Of a stretch of DNA of 64,000 bases, positions 32,651 to 41,105 are shown piece by piece. The DNA comes from an uncultured Clostridia bacterium. Its GTDB lineage: Bacteria; Bacillota; Clostridia; Christensenellales; Borkfalkiaceae. How positions within the stretch are numbered: the stretch's first letter is position 1; every line of letters starts with the position of its first letter. The notes beneath the pieces were generated by a model that was given only the letters and a program-made list of their open reading frames with translations, was not told the DNA's origin and searched no databases. The DNA is taken from assembly GCA_947627575.1 (NCBI GenBank), contig CANQWN010000008.1, positions 1 through 64,000 on the forward strand, written 5' to 3'. The position numbers were made by a program, and so were the translations under genes.

Positions 32651-35600
32651 TTACGTCCGCCATACCCCCGCGCGGCGGCGGGCTTCCGCCACCGGATCGC
32701 AAGCGGCGCACTCCGCTTTTTCAGGCGCGGCGGACTTACCTTCCCCGCCTTTGCCGCCGGGCGAAATGCGGTGCACCGCGCAGTACACTGCGGGAACGAG
32801 GGCGAGGGTAACCAGCGTGCCGAGCAGCAAGCCGCCTATCACCACTATCCCCAGCGGCTGCATAAGCTCGCTGCCGGAGCCTATGCCCACCGCAAGCGGT
32901 ATCAAAGCCAGCACGGTGGTAAGCGTGGTCATCAGTATGGGGCGCAGGCGTTGTTTGCACGCTTCGCACACGGCATTGAAATGCGGCATACCTTCGTCCT
33001 TCAACTGTTTTATCTTTTCAAGCATAACTATCGCGTTGTTTACAACTACGCCCATAAGCATTATAAGCCCTATGAACGAAACGACGTTCAGGCTTGTGCC
33101 CGTTATCACGAGGGCTATGAACCCGCCCGTGAAGCAGAATGGTATGCTTGCCATAATTACGAGGGGTTTAAGCGCAGAGCCGAACTGTATCGCCATCACC
33201 GCGTACAAGAGGAAGAAGGAAATTACAAGCGCGACGGCAAGCCCTTCAAAGGCGTCGTTAAGATAGGCGGATATGCCGCTACTTTCAAAAGAATATCCGT
33301 CGTATTCCTTAAGCACTTCTTCCGCCGCCGCGCGCATCTGTTTGCCCGCTTCGCCCGTATCGGTATCTTCGAGAGTGGCGGAAACAGATATCACGCTTTT
33401 TCCGTCGGCGCGGCGTATGCAGGTTTTTACGTACTCCTCCTTTATCGCCCCGCCTTTAAGCACGTCTTTCAGCGCGACGGTATTCCCCTCCGCGTCCATA
33501 CCAATGGTAAAGTTTTCCAAACTCTGCTTGTCGCCTACGGCGTCCTTCGCGAAAGCGACGTTAAGCACATAGCTTTCGCCGCCGATAGTTACGCTGCAAG
33601 CCGAATAGGACGCAAGCCCTATGCGTAGGGTGAGAATAAGCGTTTGATATGCGTCCGCGCCCAGCTTTTCCGCCAGCGCGGCACGGTCCACTTCTATCGT
33701 GTATTGAAGCGTCTCCTGCGTGGCGGTATCCGAAATTTCGGTGAAACCGCGTTCGCCGAGTTTGCTTTTTATCTTTTCCGAAATTTCGGCAAGGGTATTT
33801 TCGTCCTCGCCGACGACGGTAACCGACATATCCGAAGAACCCGAAGTAAGCGACGCCACAACGCCGTCTATCTTGCGGACGGTGACGAAGGCGAGGGGCT
33901 TGTTTTGCGGTTCGGAAGCAAGCGCGCGTATTCTTTTTACCGCCTTGTCCGTATCCGCGCCCTTTTTAAGCTGTACGGTGATTACGCCAGTATCCGTAAG
34001 GGCGAGCAGTCCGTTTTTGCCTACGCTTACCGAAAGATAGTCCACCTCTTCCACTTCGTCGGCAAGCCGTCCCGAAAATTTAAGCACGTCCTCCTGCACC
34101 GTTTCCAGCCGCGCGCCGCCGTAGGACATATTTATCTCTATCTGCCCCTTATCGACGGACGGCAGAAATTCCGTGCCCGTGAGGAACAGCAAACCTATAC
34201 TTGCGCCGAAAACGGCTATCGCAGTGATTATGGTAACAGCCTTATGCGCCAGCACTTTGGGCAAAATTTTGCCGTAACAAGCCGTAACCCTGTTCATTAC
34301 GGGCGAACCGCGCCATATTTCCGCCGCGCGCCCAAAACGCTTGCCGCGTGATTGGGCGGTAGCTTCCGCCTCGGCGGGTTGAGGGGGTTGAGGGGAAAGC
34401 CCGCTGCCCGTAAGCGGCTTTCTGCCGCCGCACAGCAGTGCGTACAGCGCGGGTATTACGGTAACCGCAACTATCAGCGAAAACGCCAGCGAGAATATAA
34501 CCGCAAAGGAAAGATCGGTGAATATTTCAGCGGTAAGCCCGCCCGTGAAGATTATGGGCACGAACACGCAAACGGTAGTTAAGGTAGAACCCAACAGCGC
34601 GCCGCCCACTTCCACCGTGCCGTCCACAGCCGCGTTGAAAGCGGATTTGCCCTTGTCGCGGTGTTTTGTAATAGATTCTATCACCACTATGCTGTTATCC
34701 ACAAGCATACCTATGCCCACGGCAAGCCCGCCCAGCGAAACCATATTCAGCGTTATGCCCATAAGGAACAGGCATATAAGCGCGGCAAGCACCGAAAGGG
34801 GCATAGTGACGGCTATTATAAGCGACGTGCGCACTTTTTTGAGGAAGAGATAAATTATAATTACGGCAAGCACGCCGCCTATTATCATGCTTATAAGCAC
34901 GTTGGATATGCTGTCCGAAATAAATTGCGACTGATCGTCCAGCAGGCTTATTTTCGCGCCGAACGATTCGGCAGAAGAAAGTTCCTTGCAGACGGACTTT
35001 ACTTCGTCCACGACGGCGGAAGAATTTGCGCCGTTGGACTTATACACCTCTACTACCATTCCCTCCGTCAATTTCAGTCCGCCGTCGTAATAGTAGGCAT
35101 AGCCCGCATACTGCGCCTCTTTGCCGATTGAAGCCACGTCGCCCACCGAAACCAACATCGTTTTGTCCGCTTCAAAAGGCTTCAATACGATAAGTTTTAT
35201 AACTTCTTCGGAAAGATTTTCGCCCCCGCGGGAATGTATTTGTGAAACTATCTGCGGGAATATAAGGGGGTTATTAACCACGCTTTGCGCCGTCTGCGCG
35301 TCGTTTATATCAATATTTAAAAGGCTTTTCAACTGCGCGGCTACCTGCGCGCGTATGCCCGCGAACAGGTTGCAAATCTGCACGGGCAATTGCAACGGCG
35401 CGTTGAAGATATCGCTCTCTTCCGAAACGTCGGAATTGTTCCTTATCTGCACGCCGTCGTCGCCTATGTTGCCGAGGGGGAGGTCAAGCGCCCCGTAGGA
35501 AAACGCCTCCACCAACAGCGGCACGATAAGTTCCAGCCCGCCGTAGGGGCGGACGTAGTACGAATAGTCCGCGCCGCCCTTTATTTCCACCTTTTCCACG

Positions 35601-36097
35601 CCGTCTATCGCGGCGAGGCGGGCGGAAAGCGCCTCCGCTTTGGCGTGCGCGTCGTCCGGTCCCGCTTCCGACGTAAGCGATAAGGTTGCCAACGCTTCTG
35701 CGTTGAGATCTATGTCGTACACGGTGACGGAAACGCCGTCGGGAAGTTCCAGCCCGCGTATTTTATCCGTCATTTCGCTTTTTTTGCCCGACGTATCCGC
35801 GCCGTAATCGAACGAAAGCACTACGGCGGAAACGTTATCGTAGGAATAGCTGTCCACGCCGGTTACGCCCGAAAGCGAGGAAAGCCCCTCTTCGAGTTTT
35901 ACCGTTACGTCCTTTTCTACCGAAAGCGCGTTTGCGCCCGGATAGATAACTTGCGCGCAGACCATCGGCACGTTTATATCCGGAAGGAGATTTACGCTCA
36001 TTTTAAGCGTACAGTACACGCCTATGCCCAAAACGAACGCCACCGCAAGCAAAATAGCCACGGACTGCCTTATCAAAAACGAAAAAAACTTTTTCAT
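32651..36097 (-). CDS. RND-superfamily (AcrB/HAE1-like) efflux transporter
   Basis: A 1148-residue proton-driven exporter with the RND plan. There is one N-terminal helix (about residues 10-30), a large outside domain (PDINVPMVCAQVIYPGANAL), and a first helix bundle near 400-560 with GIGMLVDNSIVVIESI carrying the proton-relay aspartate region. A cytoplasmic proline/charge-rich linker (about 560-605) follows, then a second outside domain and a C-terminal bundle (GLIMLMGVVVNNAIVMLEKI). No membrane-fusion protein or outer-membrane channel is encoded nearby, as is usual for such proteins in single-membrane Firmicutes (SwrC-like). The gene overlaps the small membrane protein gene by four bases. 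Confidence 0.92.
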   Translation of the reverse strand: MKKFFSFLIRQSVAILLAVAFVLGIGVYCTLKMSVNLLPDINVPMVCAQVIYPGANALSVEKDVTVKLEEGLSSLSGVTGVDSYSYDNVSAVVLSFDYGADTSGKKSEMTDKIRGLELPDGVSVTVYDIDLNAEALATLSLTSEAGPDDAHAKAEALSARLAAIDGVEKVEIKGGADYSYYVRPYGGLELIVPLLVEAFSYGALDLPLGNIGDDGVQIRNNSDVSEESDIFNAPLQLPVQICNLFAGIRAQVAAQLKSLLNIDINDAQTAQSVVNNPLIFPQIVSQIHSRGGENLSEEVIKLIVLKPFEADKTMLVSVGDVASIGKEAQYAGYAYYYDGGLKLTEGMVVEVYKSNGANSSAVVDEVKSVCKELSSAESFGAKISLLDDQSQFISDSISNVLISMIIGGVLAVIIIYLFLKKVRTSLIIAVTMPLSVLAALICLFLMGITLNMVSLGGLAVGIGMLVDNSIVVIESITKHRDKGKSAFNAAVDGTVEVGGALLGSTLTTVCVFVPIIFTGGLTAEIFTDLSFAVIFSLAFSLIVAVTVIPALYALLCGGRKPLTGSGLSPQPPQPAEAEATAQSRGKRFGRAAEIWRGSPVMNRVTACYGKILPKVLAHKAVTIITAIAVFGASIGLLFLTGTEFLPSVDKGQIEINMSYGGARLETVQEDVLKFSGRLADEVEEVDYLSVSVGKNGLLALTDTGVITVQLKKGADTDKAVKRIRALASEPQNKPLAFVTVRKIDGVVASLTSGSSDMSVTVVGEDENTLAEISEKIKSKLGERGFTEISDTATQETLQYTIEVDRAALAEKLGADAYQTLILTLRIGLASYSACSVTIGGESYVLNVAFAKDAVGDKQSLENFTIGMDAEGNTVALKDVLKGGAIKEEYVKTCIRRADGKSVISVSATLEDTDTGEAGKQMRAAAEEVLKEYDGYSFESSGISAYLNDAFEGLAVALVISFFLLYAVMAIQFGSALKPLVIMASIPFCFTGGFIALVITGTSLNVVSFIGLIMLMGVVVNNAIVMLEKIKQLKDEGMPHFNAVCEACKQRLRPILMTTLTTVLALIPLAVGIGSGSELMQPLGIVVIGGLLLGTLVTLALVPAVYCAVHRISPGGKGGEGKSAAPEKAECAACDPVAEARRRAGVWRT

Positions 36098-36420
36098 TTC
36101 AAGTCCTTTTCACCCAACTTTTTCAATTTTTTAAGCGATATATACGCATACAGATAGACCGCCGCAAGGGTTATCACAAGCAACGCCGCAACCCCCGCAA
36201 AAACTCCGCAGCCTATAAGTAACCCCAATCTGTTGCTTTCGCGCATGCCCGAGGCGAACGCCGCAATGGCGAACACGGCGAAAGCCGCCGCAACCGCCAT
36301 TATCACGCAGAACAGTATTTTTACGCCCTTTAAACAGCCCTTTACCCTGCCGAGATAAATTTCGGCAAGCCGATTTTTTTCATCGTTCGGGGAAGTTCCC
36401 GTATTTTCCGTATTTTCCAT
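36094..36420 (-). CDS. Small membrane protein upstream of the RND exporter
   Basis: A 108-residue protein with a hydrophilic N-terminus and two hydrophobic helices (about residues 35-57 and 66-92), ending in a lysine-rich tail. I do not recognise a family. Its stop overlaps the RND start (ATGA), so it may be a partner or chaperone of that transporter. ATG at 36420 lies 9-10 bases after AAAGG; a GTG two codons earlier is possible. It lies 13 bases after the ROK kinase. Confidence 0.75.
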   Translation of the reverse strand: MENTENTGTSPNDEKNRLAEIYLGRVKGCLKGVKILFCVIMAVAAAFAVFAIAAFASGMRESNRLGLLIGCGVFAGVAALLVITLAAVYLYAYISLKKLKKLGEKDLK

Positions 36421-36433
36421 ATTCACCCGCCTT

Positions 36434-37363
36434 TCAGCCGTTTGCGAACAGCGCCGCCGCGCCGTACGCCCCCGCCGACGCGCCCAACGACGCGCATACT
36501 ATCCTGACGGTGGCGCGCGCGTTGCCGCCGAATATTTCGCCGTCAAGCAATTTTTGCAGTGGCTTTATAAGCCTTTCGCCCTGCGCCGCAACCCCGCCGC
36601 CGAGTATTATCGCGTTGGGGCGGAAAATATTTGCAAGGTTCACTATCCCGCAACCGAGATATTTTATATACCAATCCACCACCTCGTTGGCGGCGGCGTC
36701 CTCCGGGTAATCGAACGCGGTTTTGCCCGTGGCGGTATCGGAAGTGTAATCCCGCCACATAAGCGAACCGGGGTTTTCCTCCATAGCCCATTTGGTGCGG
36801 CGTATAAGCGCGGTTGCGGAAGCGTACGCCTCGAAACAGCCCCGCCTGCCGCAGGTGCATCTGTCGCCGCCCCGCTCTATCACCATATGCCCTATTTCCG
36901 TTCCCGCGGACATATAGCCTTCAAAAAGTTTTCCGCCTATTATCACTCCGCCGCCTACGCCCGTGCCCAACGTTATGAACACGCTGTCGGCATAATCTTT
37001 GCCCGCGCCGTACTTCGCTTCGCCCAACGCCGCCGCGTTGGCGTCGTTCACAGCCCTGACGGGCACGCCCAACTCCGCGTGCAATTTTTCCGCAAGCGGG
37101 TAGTTTTTCAGGTTGAGATTACCCGAAAAGACAATCGTCCCCGAAGATGAATCCACCATTCCGGGGCAACCCGCGCCCACGCCTTGCAGGCTTTCCGCGG
37201 GAACCCCCGCGCCGTTGCACATCTTTTTTACAAGCGCCGCCGCACATTCGGCAAGTTTTGCGGCGTCCGTGGGTACGCTTTCCGTAAATACGGCTTTGCC
37301 GCCCGAAAGAAGCAAACCCTTTACGGAAGTGCCGCCTATATCTATACCCGCTATAACGGACAT
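36434..37363 (-). CDS. ROK-family sugar kinase (glucokinase-like)
   Basis: A 309-residue cytoplasmic kinase. The phosphate-binding loop DIGGTSVKG is at residues 7-15. The sugar/ATP region includes ITLGTGVGGGVI, and the ROK zinc motif CTCGRRGCFEAYAS is intact. Glucose is the likeliest substrate, but other hexoses or N-acyl sugars are possible. ATG at 37363 follows AGGGGG by 9 bases and a consensus promoter; a 63-codon upstream extension has no support. It heads a three-gene run with the small membrane protein and the RND exporter. Confidence 0.9.
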   Translation of the reverse strand: MSVIAGIDIGGTSVKGLLLSGGKAVFTESVPTDAAKLAECAAALVKKMCNGAGVPAESLQGVGAGCPGMVDSSSGTIVFSGNLNLKNYPLAEKLHAELGVPVRAVNDANAAALGEAKYGAGKDYADSVFITLGTGVGGGVIIGGKLFEGYMSAGTEIGHMVIERGGDRCTCGRRGCFEAYASATALIRRTKWAMEENPGSLMWRDYTSDTATGKTAFDYPEDAAANEVVDWYIKYLGCGIVNLANIFRPNAIILGGGVAAQGERLIKPLQKLLDGEIFGGNARATVRIVCASLGASAGAYGAAALFANG

Positions 37364-37393
37364 AATCTTTTCCCCCTGTTTTATTTGCAATAT

Positions 37394-37422
37394 ATTATAC
37401 GCTTTCAAGCGCGCGCTGTCAA
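37394..37422 (-). promoter_or_regulatory. Consensus promoter of the ROK-RND run
   Basis: TTGACA (37417-37422), 17-base spacer, TATAAT (37394-37399) on minus. A textbook match. Confidence 0.85.
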
Positions 37423-37427
37423 TACCG

Positions 37428-37454
37428 AAAAAGCACGGCGTATGCCGTGCTTTT
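37428..37454 (-). terminator. Terminator of the nrdD-nrdG-dut operon
   Basis: AAAAGCACGGC/GCCGTGCTTTT around a 4-base loop, T-run on minus, three bases after the dut stop. Confidence 0.85.
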
Positions 37455-37457
37455 GTT

Positions 37458-37898
37458 TTACTTTGTGCCCGTGGAACCGAACCCGCCCGCGCCGCGCGCC
37501 GTATCGGTAAGCGTTTCGCTTTCCGCAAATTTTGCCGTAAGGTACGGCGCAATAACTATCTGGGCTATCCTTTCGCCCGGGGCAACCGTTTGGGGCTGTT
37601 GCGTGTGGTTTAAAAGCGCAACTTTTATCTCGCCGCGGTAATCGCAGTCTATAACCCCAACTTTGTTTGCGGGCGCAAGCCCGCGTTTGGTTGCAAGCCC
37701 GCTACGCGCATATATAAGCCCCGCGTAACCTACGGGCAGTTCCATTGCCAGCCCCGTGGGTATAACCGCCGTGCCGTGCGGCGGAACGGTTACCTCTTCG
37801 GCTATACAGGCGTACAAATCCGCGCCCGCCGCAAATTCGCTGCCGTATGCGGGCAATTTTGCCGATGGATCAAGTTTTTTAACGTTTATCGTCTGCAT
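37458..37898 (-). CDS. dut: Deoxyuridine triphosphatase
   Basis: A 146-residue trimeric dUTPase that turns dUTP into dUMP, keeping uracil out of DNA and feeding dTMP synthesis. Family motifs are present in order: AGADLYA, ARSGLATKRGLAPAN (motif 2), GVIDCDYRGEI (uracil pocket), GERIAQIVIAP and the C-terminal GAGGFGSTG arm. It lies 28 bases after nrdG and most likely belongs to the nrdD-nrdG transcript, so dUTP removal would rise together with deoxynucleotide synthesis. Confidence 0.96.
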   Translation of the reverse strand: MQTINVKKLDPSAKLPAYGSEFAAGADLYACIAEEVTVPPHGTAVIPTGLAMELPVGYAGLIYARSGLATKRGLAPANKVGVIDCDYRGEIKVALLNHTQQPQTVAPGERIAQIVIAPYLTAKFAESETLTDTARGAGGFGSTGTK

Positions 37899-37926
37899 AT
37901 TTCCCTCGCGTATAGTCCGTACGGCG

Positions 37927-38460
37927 CTATACCACCGTACGTTCGTCCCAAAGCACCACCTCGTCTTGTTCGAGAGAGGGCTTTAAAAGTATTATCCTTT
38001 GGTTGGAAGAGCCGCGGAAGAGAAGGTTAAGATCTTTAAGCTCTTCCACAAATCTGCCGTCCACAAGCACGTCGCTCGCCTTTAAAATGCGCATAACCGT
38101 GCCTATATCGCCCTTTTTGCCCGTAAGCAACTCCGCCTCGTAATCATATCCCGTGAAGCACCAGATGGATTTTTCGGGATAGGTTTTGCGTATCTTTTCC
38201 ACAAGATCTGCTACATACGGCTGATTTTCGGGTTCAAAGGGGTCGCCGCCCAAAACGGTGAAGCCCTTGATATATTCGGGGGCAAGCCCCGCTATTATCG
38301 ATTGCTCCACTTCGGGCGTGTAAGGTTCGCCGTAACAAAAATCCCACGTTTCGGGGTTGAAACAGTTTTTACAATGATTGCGGCAACCGCTGACGTAAAG
38401 CGAAACGCGTACGCCGGGGCCGTTGGATATATCGTACCACTTTATTTTTGCGTAATTCAT
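37927..38460 (-). CDS. nrdG: Anaerobic ribonucleotide reductase activating protein (radical SAM)
   Basis: A 177-residue radical-SAM enzyme that puts the glycyl radical on NrdD. The iron-sulfur ligands are in GCRNHCKNCFN (C-x3-C-x2-C), and GGDPFEPEN is the SAM-binding GGE-like motif. It follows nrdD after a 78-base spacer that holds a hairpin. Confidence 0.95.
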   Translation of the reverse strand: MNYAKIKWYDISNGPGVRVSLYVSGCRNHCKNCFNPETWDFCYGEPYTPEVEQSIIAGLAPEYIKGFTVLGGDPFEPENQPYVADLVEKIRKTYPEKSIWCFTGYDYEAELLTGKKGDIGTVMRILKASDVLVDGRFVEELKDLNLLFRGSSNQRIILLKPSLEQDEVVLWDERTVV

Positions 38461-38479
38461 AATTGTTTCCGCCGGAAAA

Positions 38480-38514
38480 TTTTGCCGCTTTACGCCTTGC
38501 GCAAAGCGGCAAAA
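38480..38514 (-). terminator. Hairpin between nrdD and nrdG
   Basis: TTTTGCCGCTTT pairs perfectly with AAAGCGGCAAAA (12 bp) around an 11-base loop, followed on minus by only TTTTCC. It may be a partial terminator or mRNA-stability element that lowers nrdG relative to nrdD. Confidence 0.5.
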
Positions 38515-38538
38515 ACTGTATATATGTTGCGTTTTTTA

Positions 38539-40665
38539 TCAGAGATGCAATACCCTTGCCTTTATTTCCTTGGTCTTGCCGACGTTCCAGAAATTTTCGC
38601 CCAGATAACCGCACGTGCGGCGGGTAACGTTCATCTTGCGCTGGTCTTTGTTGTGGCAGACGGGACATTCCCACTCGTTGTCGTCGTTTATTATTATCTC
38701 GCCGTCAAAGCCGCAGACGTGGCAATAATCCGATTTGGTGTTGAATTCGGCGTATTGGATATTATCGTAGATAAACTTTACCACGTCCTCCAAAGCCGTG
38801 AGGTTATGGCGCATATTGGGTATTTCGACGTAGGAAATGGCGCCGCCCGAAGAAATTTTCTGGAATTGGCTTTCAAACTTGAATTTGGAGAACGCGTCGA
38901 TATGTTCGCGCACGTCCACGTGGTAGCTGTTGGTGTAGTAGCCCTTGTCCGTAACGTCCTCTATGGTGCCGAAGCGTTCCTTGTCTATCCTTGCAAAGCG
39001 ATAGCAAAGCGATTCCGCGGGGGTGCCGTAAAGCCCGAAGCCCAAACCCGTTTCCTTCTTCCACTTTTCGCAGTGGTCGCGCATGGTCTGCATAACTTTA
39101 AGCGCAAATTCCTGCCCTTCGGGGGTGGTGTGCGAAACGCCCTTTACAAGTTTTGTAACTTCATAAAGCCCTATATATCCCAAAGATATGGTGGAATACC
39201 CGTTCATAAGATATTTATCTATCTTTTCGCCCTTGTCAAGACGGGCTATCGCGCCGTACTGCCAATGCACGGGGGAAACGTCGCTTGTAACGCCCATAAG
39301 CGCGTTGTGGCGGCACATAAGCGCCTCGTAGCAAAGTTGCAACCTCTCTTCGAGAATTTCCCAGAACTTATTTTCGTCGCCCTTCGCCAAAATTCCGCAT
39401 TGGGGAAGGTTTATTGAAACGACGCCCTGGTTGAATCTGCCTTCGAATTTGTAGTTGCCGTTTTCGTCCTTCCACGGCGAGAGGAAGGAACGGCAGCCCA
39501 TGGGCGAGAATACGTTGCCCTCGTAATTTTCGCGCATCTTCTTTGCGGAAATATAGTCGGGATAGAGACGCTTTGACGAACATTTTACCGCAAGGCGGGT
39601 AAGATAATCGTACTTGCCGCCTTTAAGGCAGTTGTTTTCGTCAAGCACGTAGATAAGTTTGGGGAACGCGGGGGTGATGTAAACGCCCTTTTCGTTTTTG
39701 ATGCCCTGATAGCGCTGTTTGAGGATTTCCTCTATTATCATCGCGTTTTCTTCGATATATTCGTCCTTTTCGTCGAGATAAAGGAACAGCGTTACGAAAG
39801 GAGACTGCCCGTTGGTGGTCATCAACGTGTTTATCTGATACTGTATTGTCTGCACGCCGGCTTTAAGCGCTTCGCGCAGGCGCATATCCACAACGCGGGC
39901 TTTGGTTGCGGCGTCTACCGAATCGCCGAACTGCTCCTCGCACTGCTGCGCGTACTTTTCGCGGGTGCGGCGGAGATATTTGCCCAAATGCGCCATATTT
40001 ACCGACTGCCCGCCGTACTGCGAGGAGGCGACGGAAGCTATTATCTGCGTGGTTATGGTGCAAGCCGTCTGGAAAGATTTGGGGCTTTCAATCATCTTGC
40101 CGTTCATAACCGTGCCGTTATCAAGCATGTCCTTAATATTTATAAGGCAGCAGTTGAATATGGGTTGCAGGAAGTAGTCGGCGTCGTGGAAGTGAATCGC
40201 GCCCTCGTCGTGCGCTTTGGAAATGTGTTTGGGCAACAGAATACGGCGCGTAAGGTCTTTGGAAACTTCGCCCGCTATAAGGTCGCGCTGGGTGGAAGCC
40301 GTGCGCGCGTTTTTGTTGGAATTTTCTTCCATTACGTCCTTGTTGGAATTGCGGATAAGCGAAAGTATGCTCTCGTCCGTGGTGTTGGCTTTGCGGACAA
40401 GCGCACGCTCGTAACGGTAAAGCATGTAAGCCTTCATAAGCTGATACTTCTGCAATTCCATCAGCTTCTGCTCTACCATATCCTGAATATCTTCTACAAG
40501 CAACCTCATTCTGTGGCGCGAAGCTATGTCGTCCACTATGTTTTCAATCTGTTCGTCGGTTACTCTGTCCTCGACGTCCACCGCCACGTTGGCTTTTTTG
40601 ATTGCCGTAACTATTTTGGACCGGTCGAAATCGGCTGTGGCGCCGTCCCTTTTTATTACTTTCAT
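38539..40665 (-). CDS. nrdD: Anaerobic (class III) ribonucleoside-triphosphate reductase
   Basis: A 708-residue glycyl-radical enzyme that reduces ribonucleotides to deoxyribonucleotides without oxygen. Residues about 1-90 are an ATP-cone (MKVIKRDGATADFDRSKIV) for allosteric control. The C-terminal zinc site uses CHVCGFDG and CPVCHNKD, and the glycyl-radical loop RTCGYLG is at 683-689. ATG at 40665 follows AGGAG and starts the ATP-cone; a 24-codon upstream extension would run through the promoter. Regulation by the repressor NrdR is strongly suggested by the upstream boxes. First gene of nrdD-nrdG-dut. Confidence 0.97.
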   Translation of the reverse strand: MKVIKRDGATADFDRSKIVTAIKKANVAVDVEDRVTDEQIENIVDDIASRHRMRLLVEDIQDMVEQKLMELQKYQLMKAYMLYRYERALVRKANTTDESILSLIRNSNKDVMEENSNKNARTASTQRDLIAGEVSKDLTRRILLPKHISKAHDEGAIHFHDADYFLQPIFNCCLINIKDMLDNGTVMNGKMIESPKSFQTACTITTQIIASVASSQYGGQSVNMAHLGKYLRRTREKYAQQCEEQFGDSVDAATKARVVDMRLREALKAGVQTIQYQINTLMTTNGQSPFVTLFLYLDEKDEYIEENAMIIEEILKQRYQGIKNEKGVYITPAFPKLIYVLDENNCLKGGKYDYLTRLAVKCSSKRLYPDYISAKKMRENYEGNVFSPMGCRSFLSPWKDENGNYKFEGRFNQGVVSINLPQCGILAKGDENKFWEILEERLQLCYEALMCRHNALMGVTSDVSPVHWQYGAIARLDKGEKIDKYLMNGYSTISLGYIGLYEVTKLVKGVSHTTPEGQEFALKVMQTMRDHCEKWKKETGLGFGLYGTPAESLCYRFARIDKERFGTIEDVTDKGYYTNSYHVDVREHIDAFSKFKFESQFQKISSGGAISYVEIPNMRHNLTALEDVVKFIYDNIQYAEFNTKSDYCHVCGFDGEIIINDDNEWECPVCHNKDQRKMNVTRRTCGYLGENFWNVGKTKEIKARVLHL

Positions 40666-40708
40666 AATACAACTCCTCTTATCTGACGTAAGAACGATAT
40701 TCCAACAC

Positions 40709-40737
40709 AGTGTACCACATATTTTGTGGTGTGTCAA
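40709..40737 (-). promoter_or_regulatory. nrdD: Proximal nrdD promoter P2
   Basis: TTGACA (40732-40737), 17-base spacer, TACACT (40709-40714) on minus. The whole spacer is the inverted repeat of NrdR-like box A. Transcript leader about 35-40 bases. Confidence 0.75.
40714..40730. promoter_or_regulatory. NrdR-like box A, inside P2
   Basis: ACCACATATTTTGTGGT, 6-bp arms. One base longer than the NrdR consensus (ACACWATATATWGTGT-like) and degenerate, but 31-32 bases from box B, the normal pair spacing. Confidence 0.55.
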
Positions 40738-40745
40738 TACCCCTT

Positions 40746-40761
40746 ACACAATATATTGTAG
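40746..40761. promoter_or_regulatory. NrdR box B
   Basis: ACACAATATATTGTAG, 15 of 16 or better to the known NrdR box. It sits 8 bases upstream of the P2 -35. Confidence 0.85.
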
Positions 40762-40809
40762 ATTTTAGACATTTTTTGGCGTTTCCGCCCGATGGCGGCA
40801 GTAAAAACA

Positions 40810-40838
40810 AGTATAGTATTAAGTTTTTGCAAAGTCAA
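40810..40838 (-). promoter_or_regulatory. nrdD: Distal nrdD promoter P1
   Basis: TTGACT (40833-40838), 17-base spacer, TATACT (40810-40815) on minus. Leader to nrdD about 135-140 bases, passing through the P2 operators. Confidence 0.75.
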
Positions 40839-40846
40839 GTATTGAA

Positions 40847-40862
40847 ACACAATATCTTGTAT
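40847..40862. promoter_or_regulatory. NrdR box C
   Basis: ACACAATATCTTGTAT, 8 bases upstream of the P1 -35, the same geometry as box B to P2. Confidence 0.8.
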
Positions 40863-40879
40863 GTTATTTTTTAACGAAA

Positions 40880-40895
40880 ATACAACATCTTGTAG
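40880..40895. promoter_or_regulatory. NrdR box D
   Basis: ATACAACATCTTGTAG, 33 bases from box C, making a second box pair. Confidence 0.7.
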
Positions 40896-41056
40896 CTGAT
40901 AATTATTAACAAAATAGACAGCCGTGTGTTTTTTGCTGAAAAATTCAATTAGCCGCGGCGGCGGGCGGCGCGGTATGCGCGGGCGCGTCATCTTAATTAT
41001 AATCCGCAATCACGGCGAAAATAAACGCCGATGGGGGAAAAATATCGGAAAATGGC

Positions 41057-41086
41057 TTGACGGCGGGCGGCGCGGGCTGTTAAAAT
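41057..41086 (+). promoter_or_regulatory. Promoter of the 205-residue membrane protein gene
   Basis: TTGACG (41057-41062), 18-base spacer ending TGT, TAAAAT (41081-41086). The start codon follows at 41106 after AGGTGTAAGG. The region 40896-41056 shows no gene. Confidence 0.5.
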
Positions 41087-41105
41087 ATAGGCGAGGTGTA
41101 AGGCG

